Source of the DNA: Rhodococcus erythropolis NBRC 15567
GTDB taxonomy: Bacteria > Actinomycetota > Actinomycetes > Mycobacteriales > Mycobacteriaceae
Direction of reading: 5' to 3'
NCBI RefSeq assembly: GCF_001552595.1
Contig: NZ_BCRM01000005.1
Location: forward strand, 248,001 to 312,000
Length of the DNA stretch: 64,000 nt
Under the pieces are notes generated by a model that was not told where the DNA came from, made no database searches, and was given only the letters and a program-made list of their open reading frames with translations. The position numbers were made by a program, and so were the translations under genes. Shown here in pieces: positions 1-13,700 of this stretch. The first letter of the stretch is position 1. Each line of letters opens with the position of its first letter.

Positions 1-516
<516 letters not shown>

Positions 517-519
517 ATC

Positions 520-1023
520 ATGCGCATGGAGCAGATGTATCAGGAAGTGATCCTCGATCACTACAAACATCCGCACGGCCGCGGACTCCGTGAGCCGTTC
601 GGCGCCGAGGTGCACCACGTCAACCCGACGTGTGGCGACGAGGTGACGTTGCGCGTCCAGATCTCCGAGGACGGAACGGTCTCCGACGTCTCGTACGACG
701 GTCAGGGTTGTTCGATCAGCCAGGCGTCGACGTCGGTGCTGAACGACCTCGTCATCGGGATGCAGGTCACCGACGCACTGAAGACGGTGACGGCGTTCAA
801 CGAGATGGTGAGCAGTCGGGGCACCGTCGAGGGGGACGAGGACGTTCTCGGCGACGGCATCGCGTTCGTCGGTGTCTCGAAGTACCCGGCACGCGTGAAG
901 TGCGCCTTGCTCGGATGGATGGCATTCAAGGATGCTGTAGTCCAGATTGTCGACGGCAGTGCTGTGACGACGGCGGACAGCAGCAGTGAATTGGTCGACA
1001 CGACTGAAGGACAGGGATCATGA
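520..1023 (+). CDS. sufU: SufU, Fe-S assembly/sulfur-transfer protein
   Basis: A 167-residue SufU-type IscU-fold protein that accepts sulfur from SufS through a zinc-bound site and relays it to the SUF scaffold. All three conserved cysteines are present (C38 in NPTCGD, C64 in GQGCS, C128 in RVKCALLGW), with D40 beside the first, as in zinc-binding Gram-positive SufU. ATG at 520 lies 3 bp after the sufS stop; an internal ATG at 526 is possible but 520 fits family N-termini. It overlaps the following gene by 4 nt (ATGA), indicating translational coupling. Homologous position in M. tuberculosis is Rv1465. Confidence 0.94.
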   Translation: MRMEQMYQEVILDHYKHPHGRGLREPFGAEVHHVNPTCGDEVTLRVQISEDGTVSDVSYDGQGCSISQASTSVLNDLVIGMQVTDALKTVTAFNEMVSSRGTVEGDEDVLGDGIAFVGVSKYPARVKCALLGWMAFKDAVVQIVDGSAVTTADSSSELVDTTEGQGS

Positions 1024-1442
1024 CCGAGACACAACCAGTGCAGGACGCCGAGGTCGGCGCTCCGGTGAATCCGAATCCCGATTCCACTGCGGAATTCGGT
1101 GGCGCACAGGGCGGTGGCACTGTCCCGTCGCCTGAGCGACTCGACGAACTCGAAGAAGCGATGCGCGACGTCGTCGACCCCGAACTGGGAATCAACGTCG
1201 TCGATCTCGGCTTGGTCTACGGACTCTTCGAAGACGACGGTGTCGTCACGATCGACATGACTTTGACGTCGGCGGCGTGCCCGTTGACCGACGTGATCGA
1301 GGACCAGGCGCGCGGCGCACTTGTGCGTAGCGATCTGTGTACCGACATGAAGATCAACTGGGTGTGGTTGCCGCCGTGGGGACCGGACAAGATCACCGAA
1401 GACGGACGCGAGCAACTGCGCGCACTCGGCTTCACGGTCTGA
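1020..1442 (+). CDS. sufT: SufT-like MIP18/DUF59 protein
   Basis: A 140-residue protein: a low-complexity N-terminal tail of about 40 residues followed by a MIP18/DUF59 domain. The domain shows DPELGINVVDLGLVYGL and the conserved cysteine C87 in TSAACPLTD. SufT-type proteins act in Fe-S cluster maturation or carriage in the cytosol. It starts inside the sufU stop (ATGA overlap) and is the last gene before a strong hairpin, so it closes the operon, as Rv1466 does in mycobacteria. The family is certain; the exact biochemical step is inferred from family knowledge. Confidence 0.9.
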   Translation: MTETQPVQDAEVGAPVNPNPDSTAEFGGAQGGGTVPSPERLDELEEAMRDVVDPELGINVVDLGLVYGLFEDDGVVTIDMTLTSAACPLTDVIEDQARGALVRSDLCTDMKINWVWLPPWGPDKITEDGREQLRALGFTV

Positions 1443-1780
1443 CAAGCAACCTCGGCACGATCAACTGAATACATTTCACCGGAGCGTCGGTGCCCGTTCG
1501 TCGGGTACCGGCGCTTCGGTTTGTTATATAGGGCCGTTTTAGCCATGATATTCAGGACAATAGTCCCAAATGGTTGTTTGATGAATATTTGCTGGAAGCT
1601 GACTGATCGGTAACATCGCAGCTGATTGTCACGATGTGATCTCCGGCGGGCGATTTGCCAGTTTCCACCCGAGCTTTCCAATGTATTCGTCTCATTTCGA
1701 AGTGCCCCGATCAGTTCGAAGCGTCCAGCGGACGCATATACCTGTTTGCATCATGATCAAGTTGTAAGAGGGAGATTCGT
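1443..1780. other. Intergenic region, suf operon end to NRPS start
   Basis: 338 bp with no credible gene. The first part holds the suf terminator hairpin (1483-1515). The stretch about 1515-1620 is clearly more AT-rich than the surroundings and should contain the NRPS promoter, though I cannot pick convincing -35/-10 hexamers. A short palindrome TCAC-GAT-GTGA sits at 1629-1639, and TTCGAAG occurs twice between about 1695 and 1722. A purine-rich ribosome site (AGAGGGAG) lies just before the GTG start at 1781. I see no IdeR/DmdR-type iron box. Confidence 0.6.
1483..1524 (+). terminator. Hairpin terminator of the suf operon
   Basis: Arms 1483-1496 and 1502-1515 pair as AGCG, CGGT, CCCG against CGGG, ACCG, CGCT, interrupted only by two G-T (G-U in RNA) pairs; the loop is TTCGT. 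A T-rich run (TTCGGTTTGTTAT) follows. It lies 40 bp after the sufT-like stop and looks like an intrinsic terminator. Confidence 0.75.
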
Positions 1781-4700
1781 GTGGATGGCAGTCCCGACCG
1801 AGGAATCGTTTCCGCAGCTCGTCCGGACGACGAACTCACCTTCCCTCTTTCTGCCGCGCAACTTTCCCTGCTTGTCGCACAACAGCTTCGACCCGAGATT
1901 CCCGTCAGCATCGCTCAGTACGTCGACGTGGACGGCCCGCTCGACATCGAGCTGCTGACCGCTGCCAGTAAACAGACCGGCCGTGAGATCGGCTCCGGAT
2001 ACCTGCGCCTGGTCGAGGTGGACGGGGTTGCGCGTCAGTGGCTCGATCTCGACATGGACGACTCCCTCGACGTGGTCGACCTGCGCGCCGAATCCGATCC
2101 GGAATCGGCGGCGCGAGAATGGATGCGCAAAGAGCACACTGCTGCCATCGATCCGTTCACCGATCGCCTGGTCAGGCTGGCAGTCCTGGTGCTTCGCGAC
2201 GACCATTACTACTGGTACAGCCGTATTCATCATGTGGCGCTCGACGGTTTCGGCGCGATGTCGATGATGAACCGCACAGCCGAGATCTACACCGCCGCGG
2301 TGCGGGATCTGCCAGTTCCCCCAGCGGTAACTGCCCCCCTCCAATCGTTGGTGAAGGCAGAGGCCGACTATCTGGGCTCTTCCCGGTGGGAACGCGATCG
2401 CGACTACTGGAACACCAAGATGGCCGACAAGCCGGGCGGAACCTCGCTCGCGTCCTCGACTGCTCCGTCGCAGGCATGGTCACGCCTACGGTCGGCGACG
2501 GTACCTACGGAACTGCGAAGCTCCCTCGAAAGGCTTGCCGTCGCTCACGACGTGACTACGTCGTCAGTGGTGATCGGTGCACTGGCGGCTTACCTCGCCC
2601 GGGCCACCGGGACCCGCGACGTGGTCCTCAGCCTGCCGGTCTCGGGGCGGACGACGAAAGCTGCTCGCAGGTCCGGCGGAATGATGTCGAACGTCGTCCC
2701 GATACGTGCGAGTGTCGATCCGCACTTCGCGGTGGGAGACTTGCTGCACGAGGTGAAGATCGAACTCACCGGCGCACTGCGTCATCAGAAGTACCGCCAC
2801 GAGGACCTACGACGCGACCTCAACGCCGGTGATCACAGCATCGCCGACGGACGCGGCTTCCACGGGCCGTTGATCAACCTCATGCTGTTCCACTCGGGAA
2901 TCACTCTCGGGGACGCGCACGGCGAACTGAACGTGATCTCGACCGGGCCGATCGAAGACCTCTCGGTCAACGTCTATCAGACTTCCGCAGCCGAAGAGAT
3001 CCAGATCGACTTCGCCGCGAACCCAGACCTCTACACCAACGAGGACATCACGCGTCACCACCGACGTTTCCTCGAATTCCTCGAATTGTTCTGCGCTGCG
3101 GAATCGGGAACTCGATTGATGGACATCGACCCGGACGCCGCGGGGAAGTGGATCGCCGAAGTTCAACACGCCCGCAACGTCGAGTACTGGTCTTCGACAT
3201 TGTCGAACCCCGCCGAGGATCTGGGTTTGCCGGTCGTCGCCGGATCCGGTCGGACGTCCACGCCCCTCGAGATCGAGGCAGACCTCTGCCGCCGCCTCGA
3301 GACGATGGCGACGACGATGAACACGAGTCTGTTCGTGCTGTTCCAGTCTGCGATGGCCGGACTGCTGCGCCGCGTCGGTTCGGCTGACGAGGTGTCGATC
3401 GGCGTCTCGGTCCGCGGGTACGGCGCCTCGAACCCGGACGATTTCGTCTCGATGTTCGCCAACCAGTTGGTGCTTCGCTCGACGGTGTCGAACACCATGA
3501 CGCTCAACGACCTGGTCGGTGCGGTGGACACCGTCGCAATCGAAGCTTTCGAACACGCAGACATTCTTCTGTCTTCGGTGACCGCCGCACTCGGTGACGG
3601 CCGCTGGGTGGAGACGGGCCCGTTGTTCCGGGCGATGGTCTGCTTCGAGGAGCCGCTGGATGCTCACCCGAGATTTCCGGGGCTCATGGTCGGTGCGCCT
3701 ATCGGATCGGATCTGGCCACCGTGCCGGAACTGTTTGTCTCCCTGGCGATTCCGACTGGTGAGCATGCCGATTTCGATCAGCCGATCTCCGGTGTTCTGG
3801 ATTGGCTCGGCACGAAGGAGCAAGCCGAGGACCTCGCCGACCGTTATCTACGAATCTTGACCGCGATGGTCGGTGCTCCGCACTCGGCGCTCGGCTCAGT
3901 GGATCTGCTCCGCCCGGACGCGCGCCAGGCGCTGGTGCCGCCCGTTCTCCCGATTACCCCGGTCCGAACGCTCTCCGACATCCTTTCCGATCGCATTCGG
4001 GCGACCCCGGAAGCGATCGCCGTTGTCGCAGGTAGCGAGCGCGTGTCGTACCGCGAACTCGATCGACGATCGAATCAGTTGGCGCGCAAGCTCGTCGAGC
4101 ATGGCGTGCAATCCGAGTCGTTGGTCGGAATCATGCTGCCGAAATCCGTGGACATGATCGTTGCCGCTGTCGCGGTAGTGAAGGCCGGCGGCGGATACCT
4201 CCCACTCGATCGTGCGCACCCCGCCGAGCGTTTGGCATACGTGGTCGAGGATGCGCAACCGGTGTGCGTCATCTCCGATTCCACTTTCCCGAACTCCGCC
4301 TTCCCGAATTCTGACGTGGTGGTCGTCGGGGTCGACTCCGACGAGTACTCCGGTGAGGGTCTGGAAACCGATGAGTGCCCGCGCGGGCACGGAGTCGACA
4401 ATCTGGCATACGTGATCTACACCTCGGGGTCGACGGGCCGACCCAAGGGCGTCTCGGTTACTCACGCCACCGTGGTGCGATTGTTCGAGAACACGCAGGT
4501 CGAATTCGGATTCGACGGCAACGACGTGTGGACGATGTTCCACTCGTTCGCCTTCGACTTCTCGGTGTGGGAAATGTGGGGCGCGCTGCTCCACGGTGGA
4601 ACGCTGGTTCTGGTCGATCACGAAGTCTCACGCGACCCCGATGCCTTCCGCGCGCTCGTCGCCGCAGAAGGCGTCACCGTGCTCAATCAGACGCCCTCGG

Positions 4701-7700
4701 CCTTCTACCAGTACATCGAAGCCGACCTTCGGGCCGATTCGGCGACCCGGCTCCGGTACGTGATCTTCGGTGGCGAAGCCTTGGATCTTCGTCGCCTCGG
4801 GCGCTGGTATGACAATCACGCGGGCTACGACGATCACACGGAATCCGGGCCCGCACTCGTCAACATGTACGGCATCACCGAGACGACGGTGCATGTCACC
4901 CATCTCGAAATCGACCGGGCGAGCGCGAGTGCGGTTACCGGCAGCCGGATCGGTGACGCGATCGACGGACTTCGTGTGTACCTGCTCGACGAGCATCTCT
5001 CCCCGGTCCCGGTGGGGATTGCGGGGGAGATCTATGTCGCCGGCGGTCAACTCGCCCGTGGCTATCTGGGCCGACCAGACCTCACCGCGGGCCGGTTCGT
5101 CGCCGATCCATTCAACGCGGGCGGCCGGCGGTTGTACCGGTCCGGTGACCGCGCACGATGGATTGCGCCTGGACAACTCGAGTACCTCGGACGCGGCGAC
5201 GCGCAGGTCAAGATCCGCGGATTCCGGATCGAACTCGGCGAAATCGACTCCGTCATCCTCGGCGCGCCGGGAATCGACGACGCCGTGACCGTCGTGGCTC
5301 CGACGCCGGCCGGCGGCGCTCTCGTGACCTATGTGACCGCTTCGGACGCCGTGGACGCCGAAGCCCTTCGCGCGCACGCCGCCGAAGCCCTCCCCACCTA
5401 CATGGTTCCCGATGCCTTCATGGTCATCGATTCGATTCCGTTGACCACCAACGGAAAACTCGACCGGCGTGCGCTGCCGTCGCCGATCCTCGCCTCCACC
5501 AAGGTCTTCCGGCCCCCGACGACTCCGACCGAGGGCAAGGTAGCCGCGGTTCTGGCTGACATCCTGGGTAGTGGACCGCTCGGGCTCGACGATAATTTCT
5601 TTCATTTGGGCGGAAACTCGCTGGTAGCGACGACGGCTGTGGCGCGCTTGACCGAAGCCACCGGAGTTCGTATGCCACTGCGTGCGCTCTTCGACCATCC
5701 CACGGTGTCCGGGATCGCGGCGACGATCGAGCGTGCCGCCCAGACCCCGGACGCCGACGGTATCCAGGTCGTGGCCCGGCCGGCGGTACTACCTCTCGCT
5801 CCCGCGCAGCAGCGACTGTGGTTCCTGAACCGCGTCGCACCGGAATCAGGTGCATACAACATTCCGTTGGCGGTGTCGTTGCGCGGCGCCGTCGATCCCG
5901 ACGCACTGAGTGCCGCGATCGTGGACGTCGTGACACGTCACGAGTCACTACGCACCGTGTTTCCTCAAATCGGGGACAACGCAACGCAGAAGGTTCTGGG
6001 CCTGGGCGAGGGTATCGCGGGGCTCGAGTCGATCGAAGTGGAACGCGAGAATCTCGAAAGTGTGATCTTCGAATTCTCCTCGGCGGGTTTCGATCTGGTC
6101 CGCGAACGCCCGGTCCGCTACCTGCTGATCACTGTCGCCGACGATGAGGAAGGCGATGGCAAGGACGGCGATGACGAGCAAGCAGTCCTCGTCGTAGTTC
6201 TGCACCACATGGTGGCCGACGGCTGGTCGCTCGCGCCGTTGGCTGCTGATCTCACCGGCGCTTACGCCGCCCGCGTCGGCGGCAACAGCCCGCAGTGGGC
6301 GCCCCTTCCGGTGCAGTACGCCGACTACACGCTCTGGCACCGAGAACACCTCGGCGACGCGGCATCCACCGATTCGCTTGCCCACTCACAGATCGCGTTC
6401 TGGAAGCAGCAGCTGGCGGGAGCGCCCGAGCAACTCCACCTGCCGACGGACCGTCCGCGCCCACTCGACCCGACCATGCGCGGGGCCGGAGTCGACATCA
6501 GAATTGGCGCTTCCACTCATCAGAAGCTCGTTGTACTTGCCGGCGATCACGACGCCACGCCGTTCATCGCCCTGCACGCGTGCTTCGCCCTGCTTCTGGC
6601 CAGGTACAGCGGCACGGACGACGTCGTCATCGGAACACCGGTGGCAGGACGAGGGGACAGATCTCTCGATCTGCTCGTCGGCATGTTCGTCAACACTCTG
6701 GCCTTGCGGACCGTCGTCGATCGGGACGCGACGTTCGCCGCACACCTGTCGCAGGTCAGGGCCGTCGACGTGGATGCCTTCGACAATGCGGACGTGCCTT
6801 TCGACGTCGTCGTGGACGCGCTCGAACTGGACCGCTCGCCTGCGCACCATCCGGTCTTTCAAGCTGCCATCACCTCTCGGATAACCACGGCTCACACAGC
6901 CGAACTGGCCGGGGTGTCGATGACGGCGCGGGCAGTCGAGACGGGGCTGACCAAGTTCGACCTCGAGCTCACCGTCACCGAACGTCACGAGTCCGGGGCC
7001 GCAGCTGGAATCGATGCCACGTTCACCTATTCCACCGACCTGTTCGACAACGCGACCGTCGAAGCGTTGGCGCGAAACTTCGTGACCCTCGTGGAATCGG
7101 CAGTGTCGGAACCGACTGCACCGGTTGGTGACCTTCGTGTACTCGGATCGCGGGAGAGTGCCGCGATATTGCCGCGACGCGGCGTGGCTTCGGTGGGCGA
7201 ATCGACGCTGGCGCAGATCCTCGGGGATACCGCGAGGACGTATCCCGACGCGATCGCCCTCGAAGACTCCGAGCGCTCACTCTCGTACGGGGAGCTGGAG
7301 CGTCGATCGAATCGGATCGCTCGATACCTCATGGACCTGGGCGTCGGCCCCGAGACACCGGTCGCACTGGCCGTCGCCCGATCGGTCGACTCCGTGCTCG
7401 CAGTCTGGTCGGTCACCAAAGCCGGTGGCGTTTTCGTCCCGGTCGATCCCCGTTATCCCGCAGATCGAGTTGCGCACATGCTCCAGGATTCGGGTGTGCG
7501 GATCGGAATTCGGTCCGCCGAGGTTGCGGCCGGTCCGGCAACCGGCGGGAACGTCGCAGTCTGGATCGACCTCGGCGACGCGGACACGGTTGCAGAATGT
7601 GCCGCCTACTCCGACGCTGCCATCGACGACGCTGCCATCGACGACGCGGACAGAACAGCGTCGATCACTGCGGCGTCGGCTGCGTACGTCATCTACACCT

Positions 7701-10700
7701 CCGGCTCGACCGGAGTGCCGAAGGGCACCGTCGTCACTCACGCGGGTTTGGCCAATCTTGCTCGCGAACAACAGGATCGGTACCGGATCACCGCCGGGTC
7801 GCGAACTCTGCATTTTGCGTCACCGAGCTTCGACGGCGCCGTACTCGAGCTACTGCTCGCCGGTTCGACCGGCGCGACGATGGTGATCGCCCCTCCCGAC
7901 ATCTACGGAGGGGAGGCGTTGAGCGAGTTCCTCCGAAGCCGCGAGGTCACTCATGCCTTCATCACTCCGGCTGCTCTGGCGACCGTCGATCCGGCGGGCG
8001 TGACGGCACTGGAATGCGTAGTCGTCGGCGGCGACGTGTGCACCCCGGAATTGGTCTCGAGCTGGGGCAACGGGCGCAGACTGCACAACGGATACGGTCC
8101 GACCGAAACCACTGTCATGGTTGCCATCAGCGACCCACTCTCACCGGGCGATCCGATCACCATCGGCGGTCCCATCCGCGGAATCGACGCCGTGGTGCTC
8201 GACGCTCGGCTGCAACCGGTCCCGATCGGCGGCGTCGGCGAGCTGTACATCGGTGGGCCGGGGCTTGCACGTGGTTACCACCTTCGTCCAGCGCTGACGT
8301 CGGATCGTTTTGTCGCGCATCCGTCCTCGACGTCCGGTGCGCGGATGTACCGAACCGGTGACCTGGTCCGTTGGACCAAGGACCTGACCCTCCGCTACGT
8401 GGGCCGCAGCGATCATCAGCTCAAGATCCGCGGGTTCCGCATCGAACTCGGCGAGATCGACGCTGCTCTGATGGATTCCCCTCTCGTTCACTTCGCCACG
8501 ACGATTCCCGTCGAATCCGCCGCAGGCACCACTCTGGCGTCGTACGTGTTGCTCAGCGGCGACGCTGATATCGAGTCGCTCTTTGCGGCACTCGCCGACA
8601 CGCTGCCGCGGTACATGATTCCGTCGTCGATCACCCCGATCGACGCGATTCCGTTGACTCCGGTCGGCAAACTCGATCGGAGAGCATTGCCGACGCCGAT
8701 ACCGCGCGAAGTCCTCGGTACGGGTCGTGAACCCGAGGCCGGGCTCGAACGCACCGTCGCCGACGTGTTCGCTTCACTGCTCGACGTACCCGAGGTCCGG
8801 GCCGGAGACAGTTTCTTCGATCTCGGGGGCAACTCGCTCGTCGCGACGCAGGTGTCCGCGCGGTTGAGCGCAGCGACGGGACTCGCTGTGGACGTGCGCT
8901 CGATCTTCGAAGCGCCGACCGTCGAAGCGCTCGCTGCACGTCTGGCGGCGAGCGCCGAAGAATCAGACGATCGACCTGCTCTGAGCGCCGGTGCTCGCCC
9001 GGACCGACTACCGCTCTCCGCTGCGCAACAGCGGCTGTGGTTCGTCAATCGCTTCGACCCGCAGTCCGCGGTCTACAACATTCCGTTCGCGATCCGGATC
9101 ACCGGAGACATCCACGGCGATGCACTCGAGGAGGCGCTTGCGGACGTCATTGCACGCCATGAGGTGCTTCGAACGATCTACGTCGACAGCGCCGACGGCC
9201 CGAGCCAGGTCATCCGAGCAATTTCCGACGTGCAGTTCTCCGTCGAGCGCTATTGCGGATCCGAAGGTATCGAATCCGCGACGACGGAGTTCGCGGCGCG
9301 TGGGTTCGATCTCGGTTCGGATCTGCCGATTCGGGCCATGCTGGTGCGCGAGGACACTTTCGCTCACGTACTGGTCGTCGTCATCCATCACATCGCCTTC
9401 GACGGTTGGTCCCTGACTCCCTTCGCGACAGATTTCGTCGCGGCGTACTCCGCACGCGTCGTCGGAGACGCCCCGGTTTTCACACCGCTCGACGTGCAGT
9501 ACGCCGACTACGCGGTGTGGCAGCAAGACTCGCTCGGGCAGATCGACGACCAGAAGTCTCTGGTTGCCCGCGAGCTGACCTTCTGGACCGCTGCCATGGC
9601 TGGTGCCCCGGACGAGGTACTGCTACCGGTGGATCGCCCACGCGGATCTGTCACCACGACCGCCGTCGGATCGGTGCCGATCGTCATCGACGCGGCGACC
9701 GGGGAGCGGCTCGCCGCCTTGGCAAGGCGCAGTGGCACGACGCAATTCATGGTCGTACACGCGATCTTGACGGTTGTTCTGGCGCGTCTCGGTGCTACCG
9801 ACGACGTGGTGGTCGGTACTCCGGTCGCAGGCCGCGGCCGACCCGAACTGGATTCCCTGATCGGGATGTTCGTCAATTCGCTACCGCTTCGCACACCGGT
9901 CGATCACCGAGCGTCGTTCACTTCCCTGCTCGAGGTCGTCCGTGAACGCGACCTTGCCGCCTTCGCGCACCCCGAGTTGCCATTCGAGGTGCTGGTCGAC
10001 GCCCTCGATCTCGACCGGTCAACTACGCGACACCCGCTGTTTCAGGTCATGCTGTCGTACCACCAGAATGTGGTCTCGCCGCAGGTAACCGTCCACGACG
10101 CCCATCTCGAGGCGCAAGCGCTCGAACCGTCCGTCGCTAAGTTCGACCTCGAGTTCACCCTGCTGGCAGGCGATTCCGAGAACGCGGAGATCACCGGGTC
10201 GCTCAGGTTTGCCGAGGCGCTCTTCGACATTTCCACCGCGGAAACGATCGCCGCACGTGTGCAGTCGGTGGCCCGCGCCGTCGCCGCAGACCCGGACACC
10301 GCGATCGACGACATGGAATTCCTCAGCACCCTCGAGCGTGCGTCGCTGATGCCGGTACGAGGTCCGGCGTGGACCAGTTCGCGCACCTTGGCCGAAATAT
10401 TGACGCGGACCGCCAACCGTTCAGGCGATTCGGTGGCCCTTCGATCTGGTGGCACCACCGTGCTCTACCGAGATCTCTTCGCCCGTGCATCGGCGCTTGC
10501 CCACCGTTTGACCACGGAAGGTATCGGCGCCGAAGACATTGTGGCGATAGCGATTCCGCGTTCGATCGACTCGATCGTCGCGTTGTGGGGCGTTTCCTTG
10601 ACCGGCGCCGCGTTCGTTCCGGTCGATCCGCGATACCCAGCCGATCGCATTCTGCACATGCTCACCGACTCCGGAGCCACTCGCGGAGTGACAACGGAAG

Positions 10701-13700
10701 CGGTGATCGAATCACTGCCCCGTCCGGTTCCGTGGATGACGATGGACGACATCCACGGCGACGGTGTCTGGCAGCCGGTTCCTGCCGCGCCGATCCGAAT
10801 CGACAACCTCGCCTACATCATCTACACCTCCGGATCGACGGGAAAGCCCAAGGGTGTCAGCGTCACTCACCGTGGCCTGAGCGCATTGGCCGCCGAGCAG
10901 ACGGCGCGCTACGGCATCTCGGCGCAGTCGAGGACGCTGCACTTCTCCTCACCGAGCTTCGACGCATCCATCCTCGAACTGCTGCTCGCCGTCGGTGAGG
11001 GCGCGACGATGGTGATCGCATCTCCCGATGTGTACGGCGGCGAGGACCTCGCAAAACTGATCACCGATCATCAGGTGAGCCACGCGTTCATCACGCCGGC
11101 AGCGCTGGCCTCGGTCGATCCCACCGGGCTGGACGTCTTGCAGTCGATCGTTGTCGGCGGCGAGGCCTGTTCACCCGAACTGGTCCGCAAGTGGGCACCG
11201 GGTCGCCGGTTGTTCAACGGTTACGGGCCGACGGAAACCACGGTCATGGTGTGCATCAGCGATGCTCTGACGGTGGGGGAGACCGTGACCATCGGCGGGC
11301 CCGTCCGGGGCGTGTCCGCGGTAATTCTCGACGGCTCGGCTCAGCCGGTACCCGTCGGGGTCACCGGTGAGCTCTACATCGCCGGCCTCGGACTTGCCCG
11401 CGGCTACCTCGACCAACCCGCGTTGACGGCGACGCGATTCGTGGCAGCGCCGTTCGGCCCGGCCGGCGCCCGCATGTACCGGACCGGTGACCTGGTTCGG
11501 TGGACGCCGCTCGAGACGATCGAATACGTCGGACGCTCTGATCACCAGGTGAAAGTACGCGGATTCCGCATCGAACTGGGCGAGATCGACTCCGTGCTCA
11601 GCGATTACCCCGGCGTCGAGTTCGCGGTCACCGTGGGCATCGACGCAGCTTCCGGTGAGACGATGTTGGCGTCGTACGTAGTACTCGGCGCCGATGCGGT
11701 CGAGATGGACGAATTGCTGATCCATGCGCGCCGCTCACTGCCCGCCTTCATGGTGCCGTCGGCGATCACCCCGATCGAGCACGTTCCGCTGACCCCCGTC
11801 GGGAAACTCGACCGATCGGCGCTGCCGGCGCCGACACTGCGTTCGTCCGAGCGGAGTGTCGAGCCGCTGACCACCGCGACCGAACTCCAGGTTGCCGGCG
11901 TCGTGGCGGAACTGCTGGGTATCGAACAGATCAGTGCGTCGGACAGTTTCTTCGAACTCGGCGGCAACTCACTGCTCGCCACCAGACTTGCCCAGCGACT
12001 GGGCGAATCGTTGGGCAGGCAGGTACCTGTCCGAATGCTGTTCGAGCACCCCGAAATTCGGGAACTTGCCACCGTGCTCGACACATCCGCCGGGGCGAAG
12101 GCGCTACCACCGATCACCGCCGTCGACCGCCCCGAGCAAGTTCCGCTGTCCTACGCGCAGGCCCGCATCTGGTTCCTCAACCAGATGGATCCCGGCTCAC
12201 CCGCGTACAACGTCCCTGCCGCGATCTCCCTCGACGGTGCACTCGACGTCCCAGCCCTCGAAGCTGCGGTCCTCGACGTGATCGAAAGGCACGAAATCCT
12301 GCGCACGGTGTTCCCCGACTCCGACACCGGCCCACACCAGGTGATCCAGGATGCATTCACCTCGCTGGAGTACGCAAATGCGGACACCCGTGAACCGGCA
12401 GAGCTCGCCAGAGAATTCGCGTCGCGTGGATTCGACATCACGACCCAAGCTCCCGTTCGCGCGCTCCTGCTCGAGTCGACGCCGCAGCACCACACGCTTG
12501 TCATCGTGATCCACCACATCGCGGCGGACGGATGGTCGATCGCGCCGTTGATGAAGGACGTGCTCACCGCCTACGTCGCGAGAAGTTCGGGACGCGCTCC
12601 CGAGTTCACCCCGCTCGAGGTGCATTTCGCGGACTTCGCCATCTGGCAGCGGGAAGCGCTGGGCTCTGTGAACGAATCCGAGAGCGTGCTCGGGGCACAG
12701 GCGTCGTACTGGCGGGAGACGTTGCGGGGAGCACCTGAGCTGATCGACCTTCCGAGCGATCGAGCGCGCCCGCTCACCCAGTCGTTGAGCGGCGGCCACA
12801 CCGCGGTCTCGCTTCCGGCGCACACCCGGATCGCGGTCGAGGCGGTCGCCGGCTCGAATGCGGCGACGCCGTTCATGGTGTTGCACGCTGCCTATGCCGT
12901 GCTGCTGTCCAGGCTGAGTCGAAGCACGGACATCGTGATCGGATCTCCGGTCGCCGGGCGAGGACACCGAGTTCTCGACGACCTCGTGGGAATGTTCGTG
13001 GGCACGGTCGGACTGCGCACGACGGTCGATCCCGGGTCGACGTTCGTCGACGTTCTGCGTACTGTCCGCTCCGTCGATCTCGACGCCTTCGCCCACGCGG
13101 ACATTCCGTTCGAGCAGGTCGTGGACGTTGTGGCGCCGACCCGGACCACCGACCGTCATCCGGTGTTCCAGACGATGATCTCGTTCCACGGCGCCCACCC
13201 GACGACGTGGGACCTGCCTGGACTTGCCGTTCGTGCCCACGAGATCACACCGGACATCGCCAAGTACGACCTGCAGTTCACCGTTGTCGAACAGACCGCG
13301 GAGGAAGGCGGCGGCTACGAGGCCTCCCTCACCTACGCGAAGGACCTCTTCGACACCGATACGGCGGAGTCGTTTGCGGTGATGCTGGAAACGGTCATCG
13401 AGACACTGACTGCCCAGCCCTCCGCCGTCGTCGGTGACGTGGATCTTGCGGGACGTGGCCTGCGTGCGTTGCCCGGACGTCCGGCCGGCGATGCTTTGAC
13501 CTTGCCGGAGTTGCTGCTTCGCGGCGCGGCCGATCCGCATGCTCCGGCAATCGTCGACGTCGCGGCTTCCGCCACGCTCACGTACGGCGAACTCGACCGA
13601 CGCTCCGACGCAATGGCGTTTGCGTTGATCGCTCGCGGGATTGCGCCGGAAATGATTGTGGCACTCGCGCTTCCGAGGTCGGCCGACTATGTGATCGCGC

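Noticed and set aside
1443-1780. IdeR/DmdR iron box controlling the NRPS
   Set aside because: No 19-bp TTAGGTTAGG-type palindrome is present; siderophore function therefore has no regulatory support.
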